From Millisia brevis NBRC 105863 (GTDB lineage Bacteria; Actinomycetota; Actinomycetes; Mycobacteriales; Mycobacteriaceae): a stretch of 64,000 bases of DNA. How positions within the stretch are numbered: the stretch's first letter is position 1; every line of letters starts with the position of its first letter. The translations under genes and the position numbers were made by a program. Shown one piece after another: positions 55,746 through 64,000 of the stretch. The notes beneath the pieces were generated by a model. That model saw nothing but the letters and a program-made list of their open reading frames with translations, was not told the DNA's origin and did not search any database. The stretch lies in contig NZ_BCRN01000006.1 of the NCBI RefSeq assembly GCF_001552615.1, forward strand, positions 248,001 to 312,000, given 5' to 3'.

Positions 55746-57581
55746 TCAGTGCACCTCCACGACCGCGGCACCCGGCGCTTCGGCGTAGAGCTCGCCGATC
55801 TGCTCGGTGTACTTCTTGGCGATCGGCCGCCGTCGCAGCTTCATCGTTGGCGTCAGCTCCTCGCCACCCGGATCCCAGGCGGTCGGCACGATCGTGAATC
55901 GCTTGATCTGCTCGACCCGCGACAGCTTGCCGTTGCCCTGGCGAACCGCCGTCGCGACCTCCTCGATGACCTCCGGCCGGGCAGCGAGCTCGACGATGTC
56001 GGCGTTCGGGATGTTCAGTGCCTTCGCCCGCGCGGCCGCCGCGTCCGGGTCGAGAACGATCAGGGCACCGACGTACGGCCTGGCATCGCCGATCGCGACC
56101 GCCTGCCCGATCAACGAGGACGCCGCCTTGATCGCGTTCTCGATGTTGGTGGGCGACATGTTCTTTCCGGACTCATTGATGATGAGTTCCTTCTTCCGAT
56201 CGATGATCGTGACATTGCCGTCGTCATCGATCGTCGCGATGTCCCCGGTCAACAACCACCCGTCGGCATCGAAGGTCTCGGCGGTCTTCTCCGGCTGCTT
56301 GCGATAGCCCCGCATCACCACATCACCGCGGATGAGCAGTTCGCCGTCCTGGCCGATCTTGGCCTCAACGCCGTGGATCGGCCGACCGACCGTCCCGATC
56401 TTCAGGTTGTCGGCGGTGGTCATCGTCGACACACCGGTGGTCTCGGACATGCCCCACACCTCGAGGACCGGGACCCCGAGGCCCAGGAAGAACTGCAGCA
56501 CCTCCGGCGGAATCGCGGCGGCGCCGGAGGCGGCAAACTTGATCTCGTCCATGCCGATAGCGGCCCGCACCTTGTGCAGGACCAAGGTGTCGGCGAGTCG
56601 GTGTTGCAGGCCACCGAGCGGCCCCGGCGATCGGTGGTCGAGATGCGCCTTGGCTGCGGACGCCCCGACCCCCAGCGCCCAGGCGCCGAGGTTCTTCTTG
56701 ACCGGGCTGGTTTCCTCGGCCAGCTTGGCTTCGATGCCGGCACGGATCTTCTGCCAGACTCGCGGCACCCCGAAGAAGAAGGTCGGATGAACGTCGGGCA
56801 GAGCGGTTGCGACCTCGCGCGGATCGGATACCGAGGTGATCTGGATGCCCCGCACGATGCTCGCGCCGTGTGCCGAGACTCGGTCGGCGATATGGGCGGC
56901 CGGCAGATAGGAGATGATCCGGTCGTCGAAGCCGACGGTGACGTGCTCCCGCAGCGCCGCGAGCTCGGCGATCATGTTCCGGTGGGTGATCTCGACACCC
57001 TTCGGCGGCCCGGTGGTGCCCGAGGTGTAGATCAGCGTCGCCAGGTCGTCGGGCTCCACCGCCCGCCACGAGGCGTCGAAGTCGAAACCCTCGGGGGCGG
57101 GGGTGTCCTCGAGCTGCGCGAGGGTCAGCGCCCCGGTCGCGGTGCCGTCGACGACGATCGTGGTGGTCACCGCGGTCTGCGCCGCCTGGATGACCGGCAG
57201 GAAGACCTGTTCGGTGATGACGACGGTGTTCTCCGCGTTGCCGAACAGATACTCGATCTGGTCGGGCGAGCTGGTGTTGTACACCGAGAAGGGAACCGCG
57301 CCCAGATGCAGGGCGGCGGTGTCGATCAGGTGGAACTCCGGCCGGTTGGTCAGCATGATGCCGACGGTGTCGCCCCGACCGACCCCGAGAGCTGCCAGTC
57401 CGTTCGCGATCGCCCGAACGCGTCGGCCGTACTCGGCCCAGGTGATCTCCCGAATGCCACCGACCGTTCGCAGGGCCACGGCATCGGGCCGCACGGTGAT
57501 GGTCTGTTGGAACGCTTCGGGCAGGGTGGCGACCTGCGCTCCGGTCTCGTGGGGGAAGGTGATCCGCGGGATCCCGGACAT
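55746..57581 (-). CDS. Long-chain fatty acid-CoA ligase (AMP-binding)
   Basis: A 611-residue FadD/long-chain acyl-CoA synthetase that activates fatty acids via acyl-AMP. The P-loop-like motif is TLIYTSGTTGPPKGVEITHRN, followed by WGMSETTGVSTM and the acceptor-site motif GWLLTGDIATIDDDGNVTIIDRKKELIINESGKN. Length fits the long-chain group. ATG 57581 has GAGGAG upstream. A Crp-like site lies in front. It stands alone, with a TetR/MFS pair upstream on the same strand. Confidence 0.92.
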   Translation of the reverse strand: MSGIPRITFPHETGAQVATLPEAFQQTITVRPDAVALRTVGGIREITWAEYGRRVRAIANGLAALGVGRGDTVGIMLTNRPEFHLIDTAALHLGAVPFSVYNTSSPDQIEYLFGNAENTVVITEQVFLPVIQAAQTAVTTTIVVDGTATGALTLAQLEDTPAPEGFDFDASWRAVEPDDLATLIYTSGTTGPPKGVEITHRNMIAELAALREHVTVGFDDRIISYLPAAHIADRVSAHGASIVRGIQITSVSDPREVATALPDVHPTFFFGVPRVWQKIRAGIEAKLAEETSPVKKNLGAWALGVGASAAKAHLDHRSPGPLGGLQHRLADTLVLHKVRAAIGMDEIKFAASGAAAIPPEVLQFFLGLGVPVLEVWGMSETTGVSTMTTADNLKIGTVGRPIHGVEAKIGQDGELLIRGDVVMRGYRKQPEKTAETFDADGWLLTGDIATIDDDGNVTIIDRKKELIINESGKNMSPTNIENAIKAASSLIGQAVAIGDARPYVGALIVLDPDAAAARAKALNIPNADIVELAARPEVIEEVATAVRQGNGKLSRVEQIKRFTIVPTAWDPGGEELTPTMKLRRRPIAKKYTEQIGELYAEAPGAAVVEVH

Positions 57582-57591
57582 GACTGCTCCT

Positions 57592-57626
57592 CACATACGT
57601 GTGTTACAGCTCACGTTACCTATGTG
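57592..57626 (-). promoter_or_regulatory. Candidate Crp-type site and flanking inverted repeat upstream of fadD
   Basis: TGTGTTACAGCTCACG (57600-57615) fits TGTGA-N6-TCACA at 8 of 10 positions, as for mycobacterial Crp or corynebacterial GlxR. It lies within a wider dyad CACATACGT (57592-57600) / ACCTATGTG (57618-57626) with one mismatch. Either could control the ligase. Confidence 0.4.
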
Positions 57627-57696
57627 ATGAAGATCATTGGGGCGTTCCTGACGATTCGGTAATGAAACGGTAAAGCCCGACATCGTCGTGGCCGTG

Positions 57697-58269
57697 TCAG
57701 TCCCCGGAGGTCGGCGCGGCGGCCGTTTCCTCGTTGCGCACCATGCGGGCGAGGCGTTCGGCGATCTGCCGGCGCACCGGCGCGGAGAGCTCCTCGTCGG
57801 CCAGCGACTCGTAGAGCCACAGACCGTCGGCCGCCAGCCGGGCCACGAACATCTCCAGGTCGTCCTCGGACATCTCCGCCGAGGTATCCGCCGCCGGAGT
57901 CCACCGTTCCATCACGCCCCGCCAGGGCTGATGCATGGTCGGCTGGTTGACCGTCTCGAGAAAGAGCAACAGCTCGGCCCGGCTGGCGGCCAGCGGAGCA
58001 ACCTCCACATAGGCCGCCAGCCGTTCGCGCGGCGTCGTCTCGTCGATCGCGCGCGGCGCGTGCTGCTGGATGGTCCCCTCCCACTGCTGGGAGAGGTAGT
58101 CGTTGAGCGCGTAGAGCAACTCGTCACGACTCGGGAAGTGGTAGAGCAGACCTCCCTTGGTCAGACCCGCCTCCTCGGCGACCGCCTCGAAGGTCACCGA
58201 GGTGACCCCGTTCTGGTCGATCACCCGGAGGGCGGCGTCCAGGATCTCGGTCCGTCTGCTCTTGCGCAT
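57697..58269 (-). CDS. TetR family transcriptional regulator
   Basis: A 190-residue regulator. The HTH (about 5-50) reads TEILDAALRVIDQNGVTSVTFEAVAEEAGLTKGGLLYHFPSRDELLYA, an excellent TetR_N match. The helical ligand domain follows. It lies 30 bp downstream of the MFS exporter in the same direction, so exporter and repressor form an operon, probably controlled through the quasi-palindrome at 59830-59857. Confidence 0.9.
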   Translation of the reverse strand: MRKSRRTEILDAALRVIDQNGVTSVTFEAVAEEAGLTKGGLLYHFPSRDELLYALNDYLSQQWEGTIQQHAPRAIDETTPRERLAAYVEVAPLAASRAELLLFLETVNQPTMHQPWRGVMERWTPAADTSAEMSEDDLEMFVARLAADGLWLYESLADEELSAPVRRQIAERLARMVRNEETAAAPTSGD

Positions 58270-58299
58270 CCCGCACTGTCCCGTCGGTTCGGTGAGCGA

Positions 58300-59799
58300 T
58301 CAGTGAACGCTCGCATACTCCCGGGTTACCTCGGAAGTCGCCGGGCGACGACGCAGCAGCACACCGGTGGCGACCGATGCGGCCACCAGGACGGCGGCGG
58401 CGACCGCCATCGCCAGGCTGTAACCGTTGTCGAAGGCCTCCCGGGCCGCGACGACGATCGGCGACTGGCCACCCTCGGCGAGGATCGTGGTCAACGACTG
58501 CCCCTCGACGCCCAACGGCGAGCCGGCCGGCACCCGCAGGGTCGCCGAGTAGACGACGGTCAGCAGGCTGCCGAGCAGCGCCACCGCCGTCAGCGAACCG
58601 AACTCGTAGGAGACCTCCTCCATCGACGAGGCCATACCCGCCCGCGGCGCAGGCGCGTTGCCGACGATCGCGATCGAGGCGACCGACATCGTCGCGCCGA
58701 GCCCGGCACCGGTCATCAGCAGGCCGCCGACCACCGCGGCCACACTGTCGGTGTGGACCGCGCCGATCACCGCGACCACGCCGAGAGCGGCGAAGCCGAG
58801 CCCACCGGCGATCAGCGGGAACATCCCGGTGCGGTGGACCACCGCGCCGCCGATCAGCGAGGTCGGCAGCGAGCCGACCGCGACCAGCGCGACCAGCACA
58901 CCCGCGTGCAGCGGCGTCATCCCGTCGACCAGCTGGAAACGCTGCGTGGTCAGCAATTCGACGCCGGCGATGGCGAACATCGCGCCCGCCGCCGCAATCA
59001 CACCGGCGGTGAAGGCCGGGTTGCGGAACAGACCGAAGTCGAGCAGCGGCTCGGGCAGTCGACGCTGGCGACGGGCGAAGAGCGTGAAGCCCAGCACCGC
59101 CGCGAGGACCGCGCCGCCGATCATCGGCCAGTTCTGCGGGCTGTGCGCGAGCTCCTTGATCGTCAGCACCGTGCCGACCAGACCGACCATGATCTGCGCG
59201 GACGACACCGCGTCCCAGGACTTGTCGGGATTGCGCACGTTCGGCGGCGCGATGATCGACACCGCGATCAGCGCGCCGATGACCACCGGCACGTTGATCA
59301 GGAAGATCGAACCCCACCAGAAGTACTCGAGCAGGCCGCCCCCGAGGATCGGGCCGAGCGCTGCGCCGACAACGGCGAGGCTGCCCCATACGGCGATCGC
59401 GATATTGCGCTCGCGCGGGTCTTCGAAGGTGATCCGGATCAGGGCCAGGGTGGCGGGCATCATCGCGGCCGCACCGATACCGAGGACCGCGCGACCGGCG
59501 ATCAACGCCTCGGCGGTCGGGGCGAAGGCCGCGGCCAGCGAGGCGCTGCCGAAGATGACCAGACCCCAGACGAACATGCGTCGATGGCCGACGCGGTCAC
59601 CCAGCGTGCCCGAGCCGAGCAGCAGACCGGCCACCACCAACGGGTAGGCATTGATGATCCACAACCCCTGCGTCGTGGATGCTCCCAACTGCTCGGTGAG
59701 CGTGGGAAGAGCGGTATAGAGAACCGAGTTGTCCAGGGCGACCAACAGCAGGCCGATTCCCACCGTCACCAACAAGCCCCAGCGGCGGCGCGCCGACAT
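58300..59799 (-). CDS. MFS multidrug transporter, DHA2 (14-helix) family
   Basis: A 499-residue H+-coupled exporter with about 14 helices. Motif A-like GTLGDRVGHRR and antiporter motif C-like AGLGATMSVASIAIVGNAP are visible, with WVINAYPLVVAG-type helix 2 (LWIINAYPLVVAG). Drugs or metabolites are possible substrates. ATG 59799 is chosen because AAGGAGG is eight bases upstream; the adjacent GTG 59802 is also possible. It is first in a two-gene operon with tetR. Confidence 0.9.
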   Translation of the reverse strand: MSARRRWGLLVTVGIGLLLVALDNSVLYTALPTLTEQLGASTTQGLWIINAYPLVVAGLLLGSGTLGDRVGHRRMFVWGLVIFGSASLAAAFAPTAEALIAGRAVLGIGAAAMMPATLALIRITFEDPRERNIAIAVWGSLAVVGAALGPILGGGLLEYFWWGSIFLINVPVVIGALIAVSIIAPPNVRNPDKSWDAVSSAQIMVGLVGTVLTIKELAHSPQNWPMIGGAVLAAVLGFTLFARRQRRLPEPLLDFGLFRNPAFTAGVIAAAGAMFAIAGVELLTTQRFQLVDGMTPLHAGVLVALVAVGSLPTSLIGGAVVHRTGMFPLIAGGLGFAALGVVAVIGAVHTDSVAAVVGGLLMTGAGLGATMSVASIAIVGNAPAPRAGMASSMEEVSYEFGSLTAVALLGSLLTVVYSATLRVPAGSPLGVEGQSLTTILAEGGQSPIVVAAREAFDNGYSLAMAVAAAVLVAASVATGVLLRRRPATSEVTREYASVH

Positions 59800-59829
59800 C
59801 ACTGTTACCTCCTTGTTTCACAATCGGCC

Positions 59830-59857
59830 AAACTGTACCATACGTACGGTAAAGTTT
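59830..59857 (-). promoter_or_regulatory. 28-bp quasi-palindromic operator before the MFS-tetR operon
   Basis: Centred on TACGTA (59841-59846), flanked by TACC/GGTA and outer AAACT/AGTTT; 24 of 28 positions are symmetric. It lies 31 bp upstream of the exporter ATG, over the expected promoter, and is the likely binding site of the operon's TetR protein. Confidence 0.65.
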
Positions 59858-60014
59858 GAACCATCCGGAGCCTCGCCGCGGTGAATCAAATCACTTGCGG
59901 GAATGGGAATATCGGCTCGGGAGGGCGCACACGGCATCGCCCCGGCAGCGCCGGTGACCCGGGCCACCCCGGGGCACCGAGCCGCCCGACCGAGCGCGCC
60001 GATACTGCCGTCGG

Positions 60015-60365
60015 TCAGACGATCAGGTCGCGCCAATCGTCGGGTACCGCCCCGGCGGGACCGGGTACCGGTTGGTCGATCGGATGGTGCTGCGGAGGCG
60101 CCAACTCGACGACATCGCGCGCGTACCGATGCGCCGTGTAGTCCCAGAACCAGTCCTCGCCCGGCTCGTAGCTGCGGACGATCGGATGGCCGGTGCTCGC
60201 GGCGTGGGCACCGGCGTGCTTCGCCGGGGAGCTGTCACAACAGCCGATGTGCCCACATTGCGCGCAGCGGCGCAGATGGACCCACCACCCGCCGCCGGCC
60301 GTACATTCCACACAACCCGGACCACTCGGCGGTATGTGCGGGTCAATCCCGGGAATCGTCGTCAT
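60015..60365 (-). CDS. UBP-type zinc finger protein
   Basis: A 116-residue protein that is essentially one ZnF-UBP domain (about 15-90). Cys pairs CVEC, CAQCGHIGCCD and the His residues of KHAGAHAASTGHPIVRSYEPGEDWFWDY supply the zinc ligands. In eukaryotes this fold binds the ubiquitin C-terminus; bacterial copies are free-standing and of unknown role. ATG 60365 is used. It has no obvious operon partner. Confidence 0.9.
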   Translation of the reverse strand: MTTIPGIDPHIPPSGPGCVECTAGGGWWVHLRRCAQCGHIGCCDSSPAKHAGAHAASTGHPIVRSYEPGEDWFWDYTAHRYARDVVELAPPQHHPIDQPVPGPAGAVPDDWRDLIV

Positions 60366-60510
60366 GCCACTCCCCCTTCGACACCCGCATCATCACACCG
60401 TCGCCCGGAACGCTCAACGCTTTTGAAAGCGTGCCGAACGGTCCGTGCCCGGACGACACAACGCGACCGCCGGGCCTGCGATACCCCGGCGGTCGCGCGG
60501 TCGGTCGGCG

Positions 60511-61116
60511 TCAGTTGCCGCCGACGGCTTCCTTGTAACGACGGCTCACGTCGTCCCAGTTGACGATCTCCCAGAACGCCTTGATGTAGTCGGCGCGCAC
60601 GTTGAGGTAGTCGAGGTAGTAGGCGTGCTCCCAGACATCCAGCTGCAGCAGCGGGGTGATGCCCACCGGAACGTTGGACTGCTGGTCATACAGCTGGAAG
60701 ACCAGCGGGCGACGGCTCAGCGCGTCCCACCCGAGGATCGCCCAGCCGGAGCCCTGCACACCGAGCGCGGTGGCGGTGAAATGGTCACGGAAGGTCGCGA
60801 ACGATCCGAAGTTCTCGTCGAGGGTGACCGCCAGGTCGCCCTCGGGGTTGCCGCCGCCCTCCGGCGAGAGGTTCTGCCAGAAGACGCTGTGGTTGAGGTG
60901 GCCGCCGAGGTTGAATGCCAGATCCTTCTCCAGCTTGTTGACGTTGGCGAAGTCGCCGGAATCCCGCGCCTCGGCCAACTTGTCGAGAGCCGCATTCGCG
61001 CCGGTCACATAGGCCTGATGATGCTTGGAGTGGTGCAGCTCCATGATCTTGCCGGAGATATGCGGCTCGAGGGCCGCGTAGTCGTAGGGAAGGTCGGGAA
61101 GCGTGTAGACGGTCAT
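60511..61116 (-). CDS. sodA: Superoxide dismutase (Mn/Fe family)
   Basis: A 201-residue SOD that dismutates superoxide to H2O2 and O2. Metal ligands are the His in ELHHSKHHQAYV, the His in GGHLNHSVFW, and Asp/His in LDVWEHAYY. In the second-sphere position where M. tuberculosis has His (YDHQTN), this protein has Gln (YDQQSN), which favours manganese. ATG 61116 has GAAAGGA upstream. No signal peptide. Its promoter carries a SoxR-type operator. Confidence 0.96.
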   Translation of the reverse strand: MTVYTLPDLPYDYAALEPHISGKIMELHHSKHHQAYVTGANAALDKLAEARDSGDFANVNKLEKDLAFNLGGHLNHSVFWQNLSPEGGGNPEGDLAVTLDENFGSFATFRDHFTATALGVQGSGWAILGWDALSRRPLVFQLYDQQSNVPVGITPLLQLDVWEHAYYLDYLNVRADYIKAFWEIVNWDDVSRRYKEAVGGN

Positions 61117-61175
61117 CGCCAAATCCTTTCTGCGCCCGCAGATCACCTGCCCGGGCGCGTATTCGATCGGTTTGA

Positions 61176-61206
61176 ACACTAAGACCTCGAGTTCACTTGA
61201 GGTCAA
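61176..61206 (-). promoter_or_regulatory. SoxR-type operator in a 19-bp-spacer sodA promoter
   Basis: CCTCGAGTTCACTTGAGG (61185-61202) agrees with the SoxR consensus CCTCAAGTTAACTTGAGG at 16 of 18 positions. On the minus strand it lies between TTGACC (61206-61201) and TAGTGT (61181-61176), which are 19 bp apart. This over-long spacer is characteristic of MerR/SoxR-activated promoters. No SoxR gene is in the window. Confidence 0.75.
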
Positions 61207-61406
61207 GGCCGGTGTGACTCACACCACCGAATCCACTCGGCGCTGGTGACGCCGGTGTCAGCGCACCGTCGGATTCGAGCCTTTTGCCGTATGGGTTCCG
61301 TTAGGACCGGTTCCACCCGGCGATTTCCGGCGTTTGATCGTCCCTTGCGCCCACCGGGGCGTCCGGCGCCGTTCCTGCGGTGCGGGAGTCGGATGGGAGT
61401 TGAAAC

Positions 61407-61490
61407 GTGCTCGACATCGCGTACCTCGTGGGCGTGATCGGCCTATTTGCCGTGGTGGGAGCGGTCGGCCGGATGGTGGCGAAGCTGTGA
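61407..61490 (+). CDS. 27-residue membrane peptide upstream of kdpF
   Basis: GTG 61407 to TGA 61490 encodes [18 protein letters not shown] and a basic end GRMVAKL: a single transmembrane helix with a positively charged C-terminus. GGGAG lies eight bases upstream, and the GTG of kdpF overlaps its stop (GTGA), so it is translationally coupled. The layout resembles kdpF, but it is a separate gene. I do not know a described function; it may be an extra small subunit of the Kdp pump. Confidence 0.65.
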   Translation: MLDIAYLVGVIGLFAVVGAVGRMVAKL

Positions 61491-61576
61491 TCGTCCTCGA
61501 CCTGGTCGCCGTGGCGCTCGGCCTGGCTGCCCTCGTCTACCTCGTTGTTGCCCTGGTGAAACCGGAGGCGTTCTGA
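61487..61576 (+). CDS. kdpF: K+-transporting ATPase subunit KdpF
   Basis: A 29-residue single-helix peptide ([17 protein letters not shown], then [12 protein letters not shown]) with the standard KdpF pattern ending in PExF. It stabilises the KdpFABC complex. GTG 61487 overlaps the preceding peptide, and its TGA overlaps the kdpA ATG (TGATG). Confidence 0.88.
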   Translation: MIVLDLVAVALGLAALVYLVVALVKPEAF

Positions 61577-63246
61577 TGGAGTGGCTCCTGCTCGGCGGGT
61601 CCGTGCTGACGATCGCCGTCGGCCTCGGCCTGCTGTACCGGCCGCTCGGCGACTACATGGCCCGCGCCTTCACCTCCGAAACCGACTGGGCGCTCGAACG
61701 TGGGATCTACCGCGTACTGGGCGTCGACTCCGCACACGGCCAGTCTTGGCGGGCGTATCTTCGCGCGATCCTGGCGTTTTCGTTGGTCGGCGTTCTGCTG
61801 CTCTACCTGATGCAGCGGGTTCAGAACCACCTGCCGTACGCCCTCGACCTGCCGGCGGTCGAACCGGGAATCGCATTCAACACGGCGATTTCCTTTGTCA
61901 CCAATACCAACTGGCAGGCGTATTCGGGCGAGGCGCTCGGATACACGGTGCAGTTCGCCGGCCTGACCGTGCAGAACTTCCTGTCGGCGGCCACCGGCAT
62001 GGCCGTCGCGGTGGCCCTGGCACGCGGACTGGCGTATCGACGCCGCGGCGAGATCGGGAACTTCTGGGTGGACCTGGTCCGCGCGTGCGTCCGGATTCTG
62101 CTGCCCTTGTCCCTGGTGGCCGCGCTGGTCCTGCTGTTCGGCGGCGTCGTGCAGAACTTCGCCGGCTTCACCGACCACACCGGCGTCGCCGGATCGTCCG
62201 CGACGCTCCCGGGAGGTCCGGTCGCCGGTCAGGAGGCGATCAAGCTGCTCGGCACCAACGGAGGCGGCTTCTACAACGCGAACTCCGCGCATCCCTTGGA
62301 GAATCCAACCGGATGGACGAACCTCCTGCAGATATTCCTGCTCCTGCTGATCCCGTTCTGCATGCCACGGGTCTTCGGCCGGATCGTCGGCGACAACCGG
62401 CAGGGCTACGCGGTGTTGGCGGCCATGGCGACGCTCTATCTCGGATCGCTCGCCGCCATGGCCGCGTTCGAGTTCGGCGGTCGCGGCACCGCGCCCGAAT
62501 TGGCCGGCGCGGCCATGGAGGGCACGGAGGTTCGCTTCGGGCTTGCCCAGTCGGTGCTGTTCGCCGCCTCGACCACGTCGACCTCCACCGGCGCGGTGAA
62601 CTCGATGCACGACTCGTACACCGCCCTCGGCGGCATGATGGCGATGCTCAACATGATGCTCGGCGAGCTGTCTCCCGGCGGGGTCGGCGCCGGCCTTTAC
62701 GGGATGCTGATGATCGCGGTCATCGCGGTCTTCGTCGCCGGCTTGCTGGTCGGCCGCACGCCCGAGTACCTCGGCAAGAAGATCGGGCCGCGCGAGATGA
62801 AGATCGCCGGTCTGTACATCCTGGTGATGCCTGCGCTGCTGCTGGTCGGCGTATCGCTGAGCTTCGCGATACCGGCTGTGCGCGAGAGCGTCGTCGATAC
62901 GTCGATGGCCAACTCGGGTCCGCACGGCCTGTCCGAGGCGATCTACGCGTTCGCGTCGGCCGCCAACAACAACGGGTCCGCCTTCGCCGGCCTGACGGCC
63001 TCGACCGACTGGTTGACCGGCGCCCTCGGCGTCGCGATGCTGCTCGGTCGATTCCTTCCGATCGTCCTTGTTCTCGCTTTGGCCGGTTCTCTTGCCGCCC
63101 GCGACACGGTGCCGGCGACGTCGGGAACCCTTCCGACCCATCGTCCGCTGTTCGTCGGCCTCCTGGTGGGCGTCGCGGTGCTGGTGACCGCTCTCGCCTT
63201 CTTCCCGGTTCTCACACTTGGCCCCTTGGCCGAAGGACTGTCCTGA
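61576..63246 (+). CDS. kdpA: K+-transporting ATPase subunit A
   Basis: A 556-residue, ten-helix, K+-selective subunit of the SKT superfamily. Selectivity-filter regions are visible: [36 protein letters not shown] and [14 protein letters not shown]. Length is normal. ATG 61576 gives [12 protein letters not shown]. It takes up K+ at high affinity, driven by KdpB. Confidence 0.95.
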   Translation: MEWLLLGGSVLTIAVGLGLLYRPLGDYMARAFTSETDWALERGIYRVLGVDSAHGQSWRAYLRAILAFSLVGVLLLYLMQRVQNHLPYALDLPAVEPGIAFNTAISFVTNTNWQAYSGEALGYTVQFAGLTVQNFLSAATGMAVAVALARGLAYRRRGEIGNFWVDLVRACVRILLPLSLVAALVLLFGGVVQNFAGFTDHTGVAGSSATLPGGPVAGQEAIKLLGTNGGGFYNANSAHPLENPTGWTNLLQIFLLLLIPFCMPRVFGRIVGDNRQGYAVLAAMATLYLGSLAAMAAFEFGGRGTAPELAGAAMEGTEVRFGLAQSVLFAASTTSTSTGAVNSMHDSYTALGGMMAMLNMMLGELSPGGVGAGLYGMLMIAVIAVFVAGLLVGRTPEYLGKKIGPREMKIAGLYILVMPALLLVGVSLSFAIPAVRESVVDTSMANSGPHGLSEAIYAFASAANNNGSAFAGLTASTDWLTGALGVAMLLGRFLPIVLVLALAGSLAARDTVPATSGTLPTHRPLFVGLLVGVAVLVTALAFFPVLTLGPLAEGLS

Positions 63247-63248
63247 TC

Positions 63249-64000
63249 ATGACGATTCTGTCCGCAACACCCGGTGACCCCGGCTCCGCCACGGCCGAGC
63301 CGCGGACCCGGAGGACTCGGCCTCTCACCCAACTGCGCAGCGCTCTTCCCGGCGCGATCACCAAGTTGGATCCCCGCGCACAATGGCGCAATCCGGTCAT
63401 GTTCGTCGTATGGGTCGGTGCCGCCTTCACCACGGTGGTGGCGATCGCCGAACCGTTCCTCGGCGGTCCGGCCGACTCCGGAGGCTCACCGGTGCCGGCC
63501 GCCTTCACCGGCATCATCGCCCTCTGGCTGTGGTTGACCGTCCTGTTCGCCAATCTCGCCGAGTCGGTCGCGGAGGGCCGAGGGAGGGCGCAGGCGGATA
63601 CGCTTCGCGCGACCCGAACCGGCACGATCGCCCACCGCCTGCGCGGGTGGAATCCCACGGCCGATCCCACGGGGACTCGCACCGATCAGGAGGACATCTC
63701 GTCCGCGGACCTGCGGGTCGACGACGTCGTGGTGGTGTCCGCCGGTCAGCCGATTCCCGGAGACGGCGACATCGTCGCAGGAATCGGTTCGGTGGACGAA
63801 TCCGCGATCACCGGCGAGTCGGCACCGGTGATTCGGGAGTCCGGCGGCGATCGCTCCGCGGTCACCGGCGGCACCCGGCTGCTGTCCGATCGAATCGTCG
63901 TACGGATCACCTCGAAGCCTGGCGAGACCTTCGTCGATCGGATGATCGCGCTCGTCGAGGGGGCCGCACGTCAGAAGACCCCGAACGAAATCGCGCTGAA
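63249..64000 (+). CDS. kdpB: K+-transporting P-type ATPase subunit B (5' part)
   Basis: The first 250 codons, two bases after kdpA; it runs off the window. The N-terminal basic tail leads to helices (FVVWVGAAFTTVVAIAEP, FTGIIALWLWLTVLFANLAESVAEGRGRAQADTLR). The actuator domain contains PGDGDIVAG and VDESAITGESAPVIRE, with the TGES motif intact. The phosphorylation site (DKTGT) is beyond the end. kdpC and perhaps kdpDE are expected downstream. Confidence 0.95.
   Translation, partial: MTILSATPGDPGSATAEPRTRRTRPLTQLRSALPGAITKLDPRAQWRNPVMFVVWVGAAFTTVVAIAEPFLGGPADSGGSPVPAAFTGIIALWLWLTVLFANLAESVAEGRGRAQADTLRATRTGTIAHRLRGWNPTADPTGTRTDQEDISSADLRVDDVVVVSAGQPIPGDGDIVAGIGSVDESAITGESAPVIRESGGDRSAVTGGTRLLSDRIVVRITSKPGETFVDRMIALVEGAARQKTPNEIAL

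Overview
The window is 64 kb of very GC-rich chromosome from a mycolic-acid actinobacterium (order Mycobacteriales; Gordonia, Williamsia, Nocardia or Millisia type). I see no mobile element, CRISPR array, rRNA or tRNA. The strongest taxonomic clue is the block from about 12.0 to 38.2 kb. It carries, in order, ndh, a PaaI-type thioesterase, blaI, an M56 peptidase, gnd, guaB1, two CNNM/CorC-type proteins, glcB, a VWA-like lipoprotein-type gene, gcvP, a MerR regulator, a DUF151 nuclease, a second MerR regulator (FtsR-like), garA, gcvH and a CDP-alcohol phosphatidyltransferase. This is the order, reversed, of the M. tuberculosis Rv1822-Rv1854c region as I recall it, with a small iron/envelope insertion (14.3-19.1 kb).

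Layout. 0-9 kb: thioesterase end, D-2-hydroxyacid dehydrogenase, a FIST sensor gene coupled to a GAF-PAS-GGDEF-EAL protein, a Baeyer-Villiger-type monooxygenase and htpG. 9-12 kb: small membrane protein, EamA exporter and its GntR regulator with twin operators. 12-38 kb: the conserved core block, including a tandem glycine riboswitch before gcvP, an unassigned structured leader before the CNNM pair, and a candidate iron-responsive small RNA (MrsI-like) upstream of the thioesterase. 38-43 kb: hypothetical gene and an IdeR-type-box-controlled Fe(III) ABC importer. 43-47 kb: CsoR with its operator, phosphoketolase, two CrcB fluoride channels. 47-50 kb: a short UvrA paralogue. 50-55.6 kb: complete Mrp (Mnh) antiporter operon. 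55.7-60 kb: FadD, and an MFS exporter with its TetR regulator. 60-64 kb: UBP zinc-finger protein, superoxide dismutase under a SoxR-type promoter, and the start of kdpFABC, preceded by an extra 27-residue membrane peptide.

Themes. Metal and cation homeostasis dominates: three IdeR-like iron boxes (importer, siderophore-reductase-like gene, small RNA), CsoR/copper, CNNM, CrcB, Mrp and Kdp. Central carbon and nitrogen metabolism is the second theme (glcB, gcvP/gcvH, garA, gnd, guaB1, xfp). A striking structural feature is that at least five genes end inside short tandem repeats of 24-30 bp whose unit includes the stop codon itself; related repeats lie at or near the 3' ends of three more genes.
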